In this document: one piece after another, positions 1-6,802 of the stretch
Numbering within the stretch: the stretch's first letter is position 1
How the letters are laid out: each line of letters starts with the position of its first letter
Source of the DNA: a virus
Length of the DNA: 26,531 nt
Virus record (IMG/VR): IMGVR_UViG_3300002835_000930
Location: 1-26,531 of that record
Reading direction: 5' to 3' (one strand)
Program-made: the position numbers and the translations under genes
Notes under the pieces: generated by a model
Seen by the model: the letters and a program-made list of their open reading frames with translations, nothing else
What the model was told of the DNA's origin: nothing
Databases searched by the model: none

Positions 1-146
1 TCTAAATCTATATGATATGGAAAGCCATCATCAAATTCTGAACAAATTTTTGTTTTCTTACTTATGCCCTCTAATATAAATTCTTTATCATTAATCTGCG
101 TAACTACTCTATTTGGAAAACATCCTTGTGTAGAATTATTTGACAC
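1..146 (-). CDS. Hypothetical protein, GTG start, C-terminus outside window
   Basis: Forty-eight residues are visible, beginning MSNNSTQGCFPNRVV, and the frame stays open to the window edge. The GTG start is chosen because GAGG sits about 6 nt upstream and no in-frame ATG exists. The start overlaps the stop of the preceding gene by 11 nt, matching the packing used throughout this region. The product is not recognised. Confidence 0.6.
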   Translation of the reverse strand, partial: MSNNSTQGCFPNRVVTQINDKEFILEGISKKTKICSEFDDGFPYHIDL

Positions 147-336
147 TTACTACCTCATACTCATAATCACAATCTTCTTTATTTATAGATGTTAGATTGT
201 TAAGAACATCTTTTAGATTTTGATTTTCTTTTTCCAAAACCATAACCATATTTTGTGCTTGAGATAAAGCAGAAGATAGCACTTTTACTTTATTTGCCAG
301 TTCATCCCCAATAAAACTATTTACATTTGATTTCAT
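136..336 (-). CDS. Small coiled-coil-like hypothetical protein
   Basis: A 66-residue acidic protein. Residues about 12-50 are rich in Leu, Val, Asn, Lys and Glu with heptad-like spacing (KVLSSALSQAQNMVMVLEKE), suggesting one long helix or coiled coil. The ATG follows AAGGAG at good spacing. A TATACT box at 363-368 lies just upstream but has no convincing -35. No family is recognised. Confidence 0.75.
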   Translation of the reverse strand: MKSNVNSFIGDELANKVKVLSSALSQAQNMVMVLEKENQNLKDVLNNLTSINKEDCDYEYEVVSVK

Positions 337-369
337 AATTAGTCTCCTTAAAGGATGTATTAGTATACA

Positions 370-651
370 CTATTTAGTTATCAATTCGCACAGAAATTTA
401 CTAATATCTTTGATTTGTTGATGATTAATAACAATCTGATCTGTATATGGGTGTCTGTCTGTTAAAATCTTCCATATATAGCGTATTTTCTGAAACCAAC
501 TAGAATTATTTTTATAGGCCGCATAACTTTCATACATGGCTAAGTCCAGCGTCTTAGTCTTTTCATCATAATTTAATACCAAAACCTCTTGATTACAATC
601 ACATAATACGCAAATAATATGATCTTTTGAGAAGTTGGTGATTGTTCCCAT
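370..651 (-). CDS. Conserved phage hypothetical protein
   Basis: A 93-residue protein. The N-terminal half has a CVLCDCNQEVLVLNYD stretch, probably beta-strands with a Cys cluster. The C-terminal half carries WFQKIRYIWKILTDRHPYTDQIV and a final helix. This layout resembles a small uncharacterised protein seen in many large phages (recalled, not searched). AGGA lies 7 nt before the ATG, and the start overlaps the methyltransferase stop by one base (TAATG), implying coupled translation. Function unknown. Confidence 0.8.
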   Translation of the reverse strand: MGTITNFSKDHIICVLCDCNQEVLVLNYDEKTKTLDLAMYESYAAYKNNSSWFQKIRYIWKILTDRHPYTDQIVINHQQIKDISKFLCELITK

Positions 652-1199
652 TATTTTTTCCTAAGTAACCAACTAGAATCCTCAAACAAAATTAAATCTT
701 TTTGACTATAGTTTGAGTTTGAGATAAAAAAGTTAACAGCATCAATAACGCCCGGCCAAGACTTATTATAATCGTGTCCACATAAAAAACCACCAACCAC
801 CAACTTACTAATAGATAATTCTATATCCTGTTTTACCGAATCATAATTATGATCACCATCTATATAAACACAATCTATACTATTATCTAAAAAGGATGGA
901 AGAATTTTTTCTGAAAGATCGTTATAGATAACGCATTGATGAGCATTAATTTTATTCTCAAATTTTTTACTAAGTAATTTACAAGAATATTCTGATTGTT
1001 CAATTATATGTATTTTTTTAATCTGAGGAAAACCCAATAATAAAGTTGATGATTCTCCTAGATGAGATCCAATTTCTATCCAATTATTGATTGGTGATTG
1101 ATGATTGATAATATAATTAATCAGATATAAAAATCCAGTAACTTGTAATATACTAGTTTCATCCCAATTAGGAAAGAATCTAACAGACTTGAGACTCAT
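651..1199 (-). CDS. Class I SAM-dependent methyltransferase (Methyltransf_24/TylF-like)
   Basis: A 182-residue Rossmann-fold methyltransferase. Motif I is WIEIGSHLGESS (residues 40-51), an acidic strand end follows (IHIIEQSE), and VYIDGDHNYDSVKQDI (about 111-126) with VGGFLCGHDY gives the metal-binding signature of the Methyltransf_24/TylF group, which often act on sugars or small O-linked acceptors. The ATG has SD GAGGATATAA and overlaps the preceding gene by 20 nt. It lies a few genes from a glycosyltransferase and a sulfotransferase, so glycan methylation is plausible. The substrate is inferred, not shown. Confidence 0.8.
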   Translation of the reverse strand: MSLKSVRFFPNWDETSILQVTGFLYLINYIINHQSPINNWIEIGSHLGESSTLLLGFPQIKKIHIIEQSEYSCKLLSKKFENKINAHQCVIYNDLSEKILPSFLDNSIDCVYIDGDHNYDSVKQDIELSISKLVVGGFLCGHDYNKSWPGVIDAVNFFISNSNYSQKDLILFEDSSWLLRKK

Positions 1200-1890
1200 T
1201 TATATCCTCAAATACCCATGACCAATACCTACTATCATCTTTTTGTTGGACACTATCCCAGTATAAACAACGAGCAATATAGGATGGAACTTTTAGTTTA
1301 CCACAATTAATACTCCAGTGGCGCTCCATTTGTTTGTACATTTTAAGCCCAGCACCACTCTTGTACTTTAAATGTTCCATACCATACAAGCGTAAAATAT
1401 GAACATCTCCACAAAGAACTCGACACTCATTGGGATGAATAGTTTCTAGGGCGAAAGAAACTTTAGCCTGAGAGATACCCTTGATTTTGTCAACAATATT
1501 ATCTCGTTTCTTAACGTGATACTTTTTGGTTGTAAAATAAAAATCTTTCGGATTGCTCCAAAACTTATTCTGAAAGTCCCAAATATATTCTGTACGATTA
1601 TTATGAAGTCCAACACCGGACTTATGTAATTTGGTTCTTAGAGTTTCTTTGTCTGATATCCATTCATTAAAGTTCTTAATAGCATTATAGCCCTTCACAT
1701 TTCCTTGCCAAGTGGTATGTACAGAGCAGTATGCAAACAGATATCGTCTAAAGATTTCATCGTTATTTTGAGGCTTAACACTTTCCCAATAATCCTTATA
1801 TGACACAATCTTATCTTTTGGAAAATTGGCAAAAAATTCATCAACTTTGCTAGTGGTATACTCAATCTTTTTTTCTGTTGCGTTTTCCAT
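1180..1890 (-). CDS. HhH-GPD-like putative DNA glycosylase
   Basis: A 236-residue protein. KIKGISQAKVSFAL (136-148) resembles the helix-hairpin-helix of endonuclease III-type glycosylases, and CGDVHILRLYG (160-170) resembles the following VDTHVxR segment with its catalytic Asp (here D162). No Fe-S cysteine cluster is evident. The ATG at 1890 is chosen over the one at 1917 because GGAG lies just before it, and because the promoter -10 at 1924-1929 would start the RNA near 1917. A base-excision repair role would fit the nearby DNA ligase. The family call is moderate. Confidence 0.55.
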   Translation of the reverse strand: MENATEKKIEYTTSKVDEFFANFPKDKIVSYKDYWESVKPQNNDEIFRRYLFAYCSVHTTWQGNVKGYNAIKNFNEWISDKETLRTKLHKSGVGLHNNRTEYIWDFQNKFWSNPKDFYFTTKKYHVKKRDNIVDKIKGISQAKVSFALETIHPNECRVLCGDVHILRLYGMEHLKYKSGAGLKMYKQMERHWSINCGKLKVPSYIARCLYWDSVQQKDDSRYWSWVFEDINESQVC

Positions 1891-1923
1891 CTTATCTCCA
1901 AATGCTGTAATGCCCATATACTG

Positions 1924-1952
1924 ATTGTATACTACAGTTATCGACTTGTCAA
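1924..1952 (-). promoter_or_regulatory. Sigma70-type promoter
   Basis: -35 TTGACA (1947-1952), 17 bp spacer, -10 TACAAT (1924-1929). The spacer contains CGATAACTGTAGTAT, similar to other promoters in this window. It lies between the ligase stop and the HhH-GPD-like gene. Confidence 0.8.
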
Positions 1953-1962
1953 GCGTGTTTCT

Positions 1963-3279
1963 TTAAACTGTTCTAGCCTCGCCGTGTAAAATTTTAAATG
2001 TTGGAAATCTTAAACTAATACCACCATCTTGATTTTGACTTTCTTGAAAATATTGTACTGTGATTATCTTTCCAAGAATTTTGTTAGGATTCTTGTGAAA
2101 GTCCTGTCTTTGCTCAATAGTGAAGCCAGATCCAACACGCACATTATATCCTTTATGTTTAATAGTAACACAACTTAGCATAGTTTCTTCGTGTTCCTTA
2201 CCATTCAATACATAACGAAATGGACCCATTTCAACATCTACTACTTCGTATTCATTATCACTAAAACTCTTATACTTGAGCAAGTCCTTACTACGCTTTC
2301 CTTTATAGGATTCATCTGCCCTTAGCACCAACCCCTCCCAAGAATTCTCATTTGCTTTTGCTACCCATTCAGCAAAATGATCATCATTTTTAACCCTATC
2401 CTGTTCAAGAACACTGAGACATGGGCAAGAGTTATTCTTCATAACTTCTTTGAGATTATTCAATCTGTGAGAGTAAGTCTTATTAGACTTGCCTTTCTTA
2501 GTATAAAATTCATCATGACTAATCATGTCAAAAATCTTAAAAGATGGATTAGGAATAGTATGATCCTTCTTCTTGAGTTGTTTCATAACTCCCTGAAAAT
2601 CTTCATTACCATCGTCATCTACAAGACAAAGTTCACCATCAAATACTACATTAGTAACACCAAGATTCTTAATGCCACCAGCAACAACGCCAAGAGTATC
2701 AAATTCTTTTCCTGTACGGGAATAGAAAGTAGTATCGCCATTACTATCAACAATAGCGATACATCTAGCACCGTCAATTTTTCTGCTAACATACCATCCA
2801 TCCTTCCAGTCTACAATATTCGGGTCATATTTATCTGCTAGAGCAACACTGAACTCTGGAATATGGTCAGCAATAGCCTTGTTGATAATCTTATCACCAG
2901 CACGGGTTTTCAAATCCTTATCAATAATGCAATAAATGAGTTCTTCAATATTGTCTTTATTTGACTGACTATCAATAAAAGTATGGACCGCTCCGATAGC
3001 ATCGTGGCCCGTTATCTTGCGAGTCTTTAGGTCATCCAAAAGATCAAAGAAATTCTTATAACTCTTACCTCTCAGAGAATTTTTCTTTTTCAGATTATCA
3101 CTTGTGACATTATACTGCCAAAGAGGATGATAGGTGTAAAGAAGAATCTTCTTAGCAAAATTTGCAGCCTCAGAATTATGATTGCAATAGTCCTCAATAA
3201 TTCCTTGCTTATCAATAGTGCTGCTTGTGGCCCTAAGATCACGAACCATTCCCCAAACATAATTAAAATCGTGAGTCAT
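1963..3279 (-). CDS. ATP-dependent DNA ligase
   Basis: A 438-residue ligase that seals nicked DNA via an enzyme-AMP intermediate. Motif I is SRKIDGARC with the nucleophile Lys at 167. Motif III is TFYSRTGKEF, motif IIIa VFDGELCLV (about 212-220), motif IV EGLVLR (315-320), and motif V KYK (335-337). An N-terminal helical domain and a C-terminal OB-like part (NVRVGSGFT) complete the normal architecture. The start at 3279 follows AGGAG. The longer reading to 3324 is rejected because a perfect promoter lies inside it. It probably acts in phage replication and repair. Confidence 0.95.
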   Translation of the reverse strand: MTHDFNYVWGMVRDLRATSSTIDKQGIIEDYCNHNSEAANFAKKILLYTYHPLWQYNVTSDNLKKKNSLRGKSYKNFFDLLDDLKTRKITGHDAIGAVHTFIDSQSNKDNIEELIYCIIDKDLKTRAGDKIINKAIADHIPEFSVALADKYDPNIVDWKDGWYVSRKIDGARCIAIVDSNGDTTFYSRTGKEFDTLGVVAGGIKNLGVTNVVFDGELCLVDDDGNEDFQGVMKQLKKKDHTIPNPSFKIFDMISHDEFYTKKGKSNKTYSHRLNNLKEVMKNNSCPCLSVLEQDRVKNDDHFAEWVAKANENSWEGLVLRADESYKGKRSKDLLKYKSFSDNEYEVVDVEMGPFRYVLNGKEHEETMLSCVTIKHKGYNVRVGSGFTIEQRQDFHKNPNKILGKIITVQYFQESQNQDGGISLRFPTFKILHGEARTV

Positions 3280-3305
3280 CCAAATAGTCTCCTGTGTGTA
3301 TGTCG

Positions 3306-3334
3306 AGTATACCACAACGCTCAAACACTGTCAA
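3306..3334 (-). promoter_or_regulatory. Sigma70-type promoter of the ligase gene
   Basis: -35 TTGACA (3329-3334), 17 bp spacer ending TGTGG, -10 TATACT (3306-3311). Its -35 overlaps the end of the glycosyltransferase gene. The predicted RNA has a short leader with AGGAG before the ligase ATG. Confidence 0.9.
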
Positions 3335-4298
3335 CCTCTATATCGTCATCCTCTCTGCGAAACTCAAGATATTGTTTCAAATCTTTGACGATAGGATGTA
3401 TAATTTTCATCTCAATAACACCATCAGAGTTTTTAGAAAATTTTATTGGACCAGGAATAAATCTATCTTGATTACCGTACTCTCTATTTTTTGGATGACC
3501 ATGAAATAGATGTAAACCACAATTATCTTTTAAATAATTAACATCTTTTATTGGATCGCATAATTTTAATATATTATTTTTATATTCTATGTATTTTTCT
3601 TTTACTTCTTTAAATCTTGGAGCAGAAAATAGGGCGCAACAATAAGGTTCATAGTCTTTTACAAAAGAAGCCCAAAATAAAGTATCTCCAGCGGTTCCAT
3701 GAGCATATTCAAATAATCTGCCAATTTTATGATAAAAATTTCTCTCGATACAAATATTATAGCCCGGATGAACATTGTTAAATTCAAAAGACTTTTGTTT
3801 AATAATAGATTTGACAACTGTGTGCTTGGTATCGCCAGCGTTCAGATTTACATTATCATAAATGTTTTTTCTATAAATATCTTTATATAGATATTCGCAA
3901 CCATGAATAACTTTATATGTGTCTAATAGAATAGAAATTTTATCAATCCAATCTGGATCAGAGTATAGTATATCTACATCAGTAAATATTAATTTAGTAT
4001 ACTTATCTGGAATTTTAGATTCTATTATATTCCATAGATTCTCTTTTGAAAAGAAAAAAGAGTCTGCTCTTACAATATAATTTGCTTGTGGGATAGATTG
4101 TTTTTGTTGTGGATAAAGTAGTTCTATTATATAGAATGGAATATTTGTTTTATTTAATTCTTGAATAATTAATTGTAAGTTTTTTACTGTAGATTTATAA
4201 TTTAGAGCATTATAAAAACTCATAACTAAACATATATCATCGGATTCAATATCTGTGTATCCGGTATACGATTTATTTGTATTTGGTTTTATTATCAT
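3321..4298 (-). CDS. GT-A-like glycosyltransferase
   Basis: A 325-residue protein. The DxD metal and nucleotide-sugar motif is in LIFTDVDILYS (D107/D109). HPGYNICIERNFYHKIG (177-193) followed by AHGTAGDTLFW resembles the acceptor-side motif of Glyco_transf_7C-like enzymes (GY..R...GG.D..W). The N-terminal strands (DICLVMSFYNAL) fit a GT-A fold. It overlaps the sulfotransferase-like gene by 26 nt, so the two are probably made together. Substrates are unknown; a phage-borne surface glycan or modified base is possible. Confidence 0.65.
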   Translation of the reverse strand: MIIKPNTNKSYTGYTDIESDDICLVMSFYNALNYKSTVKNLQLIIQELNKTNIPFYIIELLYPQQKQSIPQANYIVRADSFFFSKENLWNIIESKIPDKYTKLIFTDVDILYSDPDWIDKISILLDTYKVIHGCEYLYKDIYRKNIYDNVNLNAGDTKHTVVKSIIKQKSFEFNNVHPGYNICIERNFYHKIGRLFEYAHGTAGDTLFWASFVKDYEPYCCALFSAPRFKEVKEKYIEYKNNILKLCDPIKDVNYLKDNCGLHLFHGHPKNREYGNQDRFIPGPIKFSKNSDGVIEMKIIHPIVKDLKQYLEFRREDDDIEVDSV

Positions 4299-5091
4299 AT
4301 GGTAAAGTATTAATTTGAAATTTAATATTTCTACATCTTAAAAAATTAAATAGTTTATCTGGCGAATCTTTTTCTATATTAAATACAAATAATCTATGAA
4401 TATTTCTATGAAAATATTTTTTAATATTATTATGATGTTCTTTCCAGTCGTTTTTCCAAATTTTAATAATTTCTGATTTTATGTTTGTGTTATATACTTT
4501 TTTAAATAAATCTATATATTGAATTGTGTTATTATCAGTATCGACGAAAGAATGATTTGTTCTACTTCGTATCCAATTATCCATATTCCTAGTATTTAGT
4601 ATGAATAAACTTTCAGGATAATTAATATCAAGGATATCAAAAAAATCTTTATATATTTGTATATACTTTATTACATTTTGTTCTTTTATAAAACATTCCA
4701 TGTCTCCAAAATAAGTATAGTTTTCATAAGAGTCTAATGGCAAATGATTATCAGAGTAAACATTACTATATATTTTTTGGGCCAAGTTTCCATAGTCCCA
4801 GTGAATAGCCTTTAATTTACTATAACTATTAAATAAATTCCATAATGATAAAGTGCCACATTTATTAAAACCAATTTGAAATATTTTATTACAAGAAAGT
4901 TTTTCTTTTGGATAACAATATTTTCTATTTTCTTTTCTTCCCCAATTTATGTAATGATATTTTGCGAGATTTTCGGTATCGAAACCTGCTTGTTGTACAT
5001 CAGAGTAATAATAAGTATAAAATTCCCAATCAAAATCTTGTGGAATAAATTCTTTATATTTTTCTAAAAAATCATCTAGTTCTTTGTCCAT
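4273..5091 (-). CDS. Sulfotransferase-like protein with N-terminal FDxxFY..HY..WG module
   Basis: A 272-residue protein. KIFQIGFNKCGTLSLW (69-84) matches the PAPS-binding P-loop of sulfotransferases, and LFILNTRNMDNWIRSR (162-177) matches the 3'-phosphate-binding segment. Residues about 19-57 (DFDWEFYTYYYSDVQQAG, then KYHYINWGRKENR) match a short module known mainly from the N-termini of bacterial glycan-synthesis enzymes (FDxxFYLxxNPDV ... HYLxxGxxEGR). A PAPS-dependent sulfotransferase acting on a glycan is the likeliest role. No SD is visible; the start overlaps the DUF6356 gene by 20 nt. Confidence 0.7.
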   Translation of the reverse strand: MDKELDDFLEKYKEFIPQDFDWEFYTYYYSDVQQAGFDTENLAKYHYINWGRKENRKYCYPKEKLSCNKIFQIGFNKCGTLSLWNLFNSYSKLKAIHWDYGNLAQKIYSNVYSDNHLPLDSYENYTYFGDMECFIKEQNVIKYIQIYKDFFDILDINYPESLFILNTRNMDNWIRSRTNHSFVDTDNNTIQYIDLFKKVYNTNIKSEIIKIWKNDWKEHHNNIKKYFHRNIHRLFVFNIEKDSPDKLFNFLRCRNIKFQINTLPYDNKTKYK

Positions 5092-5287
5092 TAGAGAATC
5101 TTTTATTTAGTTTTTTAACTAGATCACTACCTGTTGTTTGTAGTATACAAGGAAATATGGAATGTATAATTAGAGAAATTCCTGCTAGGACACATAGATA
5201 TCCATAAAATAAAGCAAAAAACATATGTTGACAATATGTCATTTTGTTTTCTTTTAGATGCTCACTCCATCTGTTTATTAATCTCAT
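5072..5287 (-). CDS. DUF6356-like small membrane protein
   Basis: A 71-residue protein. MTYCQHMFFALFYGYLCVL and AGISLIIHSIFPCILQ form one long or two short membrane segments, followed by TTGSDLVKKLNKR. The order YxxHM...A...G...IH..FPC..Q.TGSD.V..L matches the DUF6356 family of phage and bacteria (recalled). Both ends overlap neighbours, by 26 nt at the start and 20 nt at the stop. Function unknown. Confidence 0.75.
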   Translation of the reverse strand: MRLINRWSEHLKENKMTYCQHMFFALFYGYLCVLAGISLIIHSIFPCILQTTGSDLVKKLNKRFSNGQRTR

Positions 5288-5633
5288 TTTGTTTTCTATT
5301 CTTAGACATTATTAAATAGTTAGCAGCCTTAATAACACCTTCTAAGTTATCTCCTAGTTTCCCTATTCCAGTATTACACCTATCGCATGTCCAGCCCCTA
5401 AAACTATCATCATCATGATCATGGTCTAATCTCCATTCTGATGGAATTTTACCACAACATTCACAATATAATGGTTTTGGTGGTGCTAATTTATGTAGTT
5501 TATGTCTAATTTTAGCGTGTTTTTTGATACAAGATCGACATCTCTTGTCTAGATTATCTTTAAAGTGACAATGTTTTGGGAAAGATTTTGGATTCTTTCT
5601 TTTGCCACAATATGTACAAATTTTTCTACTCAT
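5262..5633 (-). CDS. Endonuclease VII-like HNH nuclease
   Basis: A 123-residue protein. An N-terminal zinc ribbon (CTYCGKRK, then CRSC) precedes the recombination endonuclease VII signature: CECCG, then LDHDHDDDSFRGWTCDRCN and TGIGKLGDN (about 69-96). This is the T4 gp49-type treble-clef HNH fold. Relatives resolve branched DNA or nick DNA; a homing role cannot be excluded. The ATG lies only 7 nt from the tmRNA 3' end and has no SD of its own, which is unusual. Confidence 0.85.
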   Translation of the reverse strand: MSRKICTYCGKRKNPKSFPKHCHFKDNLDKRCRSCIKKHAKIRHKLHKLAPPKPLYCECCGKIPSEWRLDHDHDDDSFRGWTCDRCNTGIGKLGDNLEGVIKAANYLIMSKNRKQNEINKQME

Positions 5634-5866
5634 AATTTATTGGAGGCGGGCAGAGTCGAACTGCCGTCTTGCGATATTTCTAATTATACTTTCTACAAGT
5701 TTATTTCATTCATAAGTTTTAAGAAAGATTAAAGAACAAACAACATTCATCTTTCCGTACCAACTAATCTCAGGCCAGAACCCGTTGGTTATTCTAGCAG
5801 CCGAAGGATTTTACGACAGTTTTTTGGACGCTACCTTCATCGCTTCCTAAAACTGTTGCTACTTAA

Positions 5867-5905
5867 TTAAGCAGCAAGGGCTAACTGTGTTTCGCCAGTT
5901 AAAGC
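5867..5905 (-). other. tmRNA tag reading frame (ALTGETQLALAA)
   Basis: Reading from GCT at 5905 gives A-L-T-G-E-T-Q-L-A-L-A-A then TAA, the classic ALAA degradation end. The likely resume codon is GCU, about 87 nt from the RNA 5' end as in E. coli. AAC one codon earlier is a less likely alternative. Confidence 0.8.
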
Positions 5906-5910
5906 GTTTA

Positions 5911-5948
5911 GTATGGTTTTAAAGTAGCCGCCATACCACCTACTACTT
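5911..5948 (-). other. tmRNA pseudoknot PK1
   Basis: Stem 1 pairs AAGTAG (5948-5943) with CTACTT (5927-5922). Stem 2 pairs GTATGG (5936-5931) with CCATAC (5916-5911). The order S1a-S2a-S1b-S2b is an H-type pseudoknot just upstream of the resume codon. Confidence 0.8.
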
Positions 5949-5981
5949 GCTTATATAGTCTTCAATATCCAATCGATACCA

Positions 5982-6521
5982 TTACGCCCCCGTATTTGTT
6001 TGATATAAATGCCTATAATAACTCATAATTATACCACTTGTTGTACCAACATTTAGTGATCTTACGCTACCATAGTTTTGTAAAGTAATAATTTCGTCAC
6101 TATTTTCTAGTATATAATCGCTCAGTCCCATATTTTCTGAACCAAATACGAAAACTGGTCTATAGTAAAGGTTATATTTTGTGAACAAATCTACTGTTTT
6201 GTTAGCAAAATTTGGAATATTATTCTCTACAGCAATAATTGTACGATCTCTATTGTTTTCTATAAAATCTTCTTCAGTATAAAAATGTTGTATTGTAGTA
6301 TAGTGATGAGTTCCAACACTACCTCTTTTGTCCCATTTTTTTCTTGGACTAATATTGTATACTCTATCAAAACCAAAAAAATTAGCATTACGAATCATAG
6401 TGCTAATATTAAAGTCTCCCTCAATATTTACCATAGCAACTATAGCATCTATTGTTTTTTGCTTACAATAGTTTTTAACGTCGCTAACAGAAAATCCTTT
6501 GAGATTATCAATCACATTCAT
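5982..6521 (-). CDS. SpoU/TrmH-family RNA 2'-O-methyltransferase
   Basis: A 179-residue SPOUT enzyme. Motif 1 is DFNISTMIRNANFFG (36-50), motif 2 is FVFGSENMGLS (124-134), and motif 3 is SVRSLNVGTTSGIIMSYY (152-169). These form the trefoil-knot SAM site of the TrmH class, which methylates the ribose of tRNA or rRNA. No extra N-terminal substrate-binding domain is present. The last residues (TNTGA) and the stop are encoded inside the tmRNA acceptor stem. It starts 14 nt inside the previous gene with poor SD. The RNA target is unknown; the adjacent tmRNA is a tempting candidate (inference). Confidence 0.9.
   Translation of the reverse strand: MNVIDNLKGFSVSDVKNYCKQKTIDAIVAMVNIEGDFNISTMIRNANFFGFDRVYNISPRKKWDKRGSVGTHHYTTIQHFYTEEDFIENNRDRTIIAVENNIPNFANKTVDLFTKYNLYYRPVFVFGSENMGLSDYILENSDEIITLQNYGSVRSLNVGTTSGIIMSYYRHLYQTNTGA
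6028..6036 (-). promoter_or_regulatory. Possible extended -10 promoter for the tmRNA
   Basis: TGGTATAAT matches an extended -10 (TGnTATAAT) about 37 nt upstream of the mature tmRNA 5' end. No good -35 is present, and the bases also encode the conserved SGII of motif 3, so chance is possible. Confidence 0.3.
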
Positions 6522-6669
6522 TTGAAGTACACAATTCCTTTAATATCTTTTCTAAGGAGAATAATTCCTCATAGCACTTTTTGTAGTTAATATTTTCGCC
6601 AGACGCAATATTTAATTTAAGTTCATGAATCTGATTCTGTATCAGCCATATTTGGTCTTGAGTATTCAT
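6508..6669 (-). CDS. Small hypothetical protein, paralogue of its upstream neighbour
   Basis: A 53-residue protein (MNTQDQIWLIQNQIHELKLN...) predicted to be helical. Its N-terminus aligns with that of the preceding gene (MNLSQDQIMQIQDQIDSIKE), so the two are tandem duplicates. It starts 47 nt inside that gene and overlaps the methyltransferase start by 14 nt. SD is weak (GAG). Function unknown. Confidence 0.65.
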   Translation of the reverse strand: MNTQDQIWLIQNQIHELKLNIASGENINYKKCYEELFSLEKILKELCTSNECD

Positions 6670-6802
6670 TTAATAAATTCTCACACGACACTAATCTAGT
6701 TTTCATTTCCTCACACATTTTGCATATGTCAGAGTTCATATATTCTTTTATAGAATCAATTTGATCCTGAATTTGCATTATCTGATCTTGACTTAGGTTC
6801 AT
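6623..6802 (-). CDS. Small helical hypothetical protein
   Basis: A 59-residue protein beginning MNLSQDQIMQIQDQIDSIKE, followed by a Cys-containing helix (CKMCEEMKTRLVSCENLL). The third of three clustered ATGs (6802) is preferred because GGAG lies 6 nt before it; the ATG at 6805 and the one at 6814 are alternatives. It starts 47 nt inside the upstream gene, the same overlap length as that of its paralogue downstream. Confidence 0.65.
   Translation of the reverse strand: MNLSQDQIMQIQDQIDSIKEYMNSDICKMCEEMKTRLVSCENLLNEYSRPNMADTESDS

Larger units (their letters stand above)
5641..5991 (-). ncRNA. ssrA: Phage-encoded tmRNA
   Basis: A 351-nt one-piece tmRNA. The 5' GGGGGCG (5991-5985) pairs with 3' CGCCTCC (5648-5642) as acceptor stem, with discriminator A at 5641. 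CCA is not encoded. The T-arm is GGCAG-TTCGACT-CTGCC (5665-5649). The 5' end reads GGGGGCGTAATGGTATCGATTGG, close to the universal tmRNA D-region. GATATT near the 5' end can pair with AATATC near the 3' end (P2). An H-type pseudoknot precedes the tag frame. The RNA rescues stalled ribosomes and tags proteins for proteolysis. It overlaps the methyltransferase stop codon by 10 nt. Confidence 0.96.

Noticed and set aside
1695-1901. 68-residue minus-strand ORF in another frame of the HhH-GPD-like gene
   Set aside because: Entirely inside a longer ORF with recognisable motifs and SD.
2377-2841. 154-residue plus-strand ORF inside the ligase
   Set aside because: It is antisense to conserved ligase motifs and has low-complexity Ile/Asn/Ser composition typical of a shadow frame.
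3127-3509. Plus-strand ORFs across the ligase/glycosyltransferase junction
   Set aside because: Antisense to real genes and a strong minus-strand promoter; no SD or family similarity.
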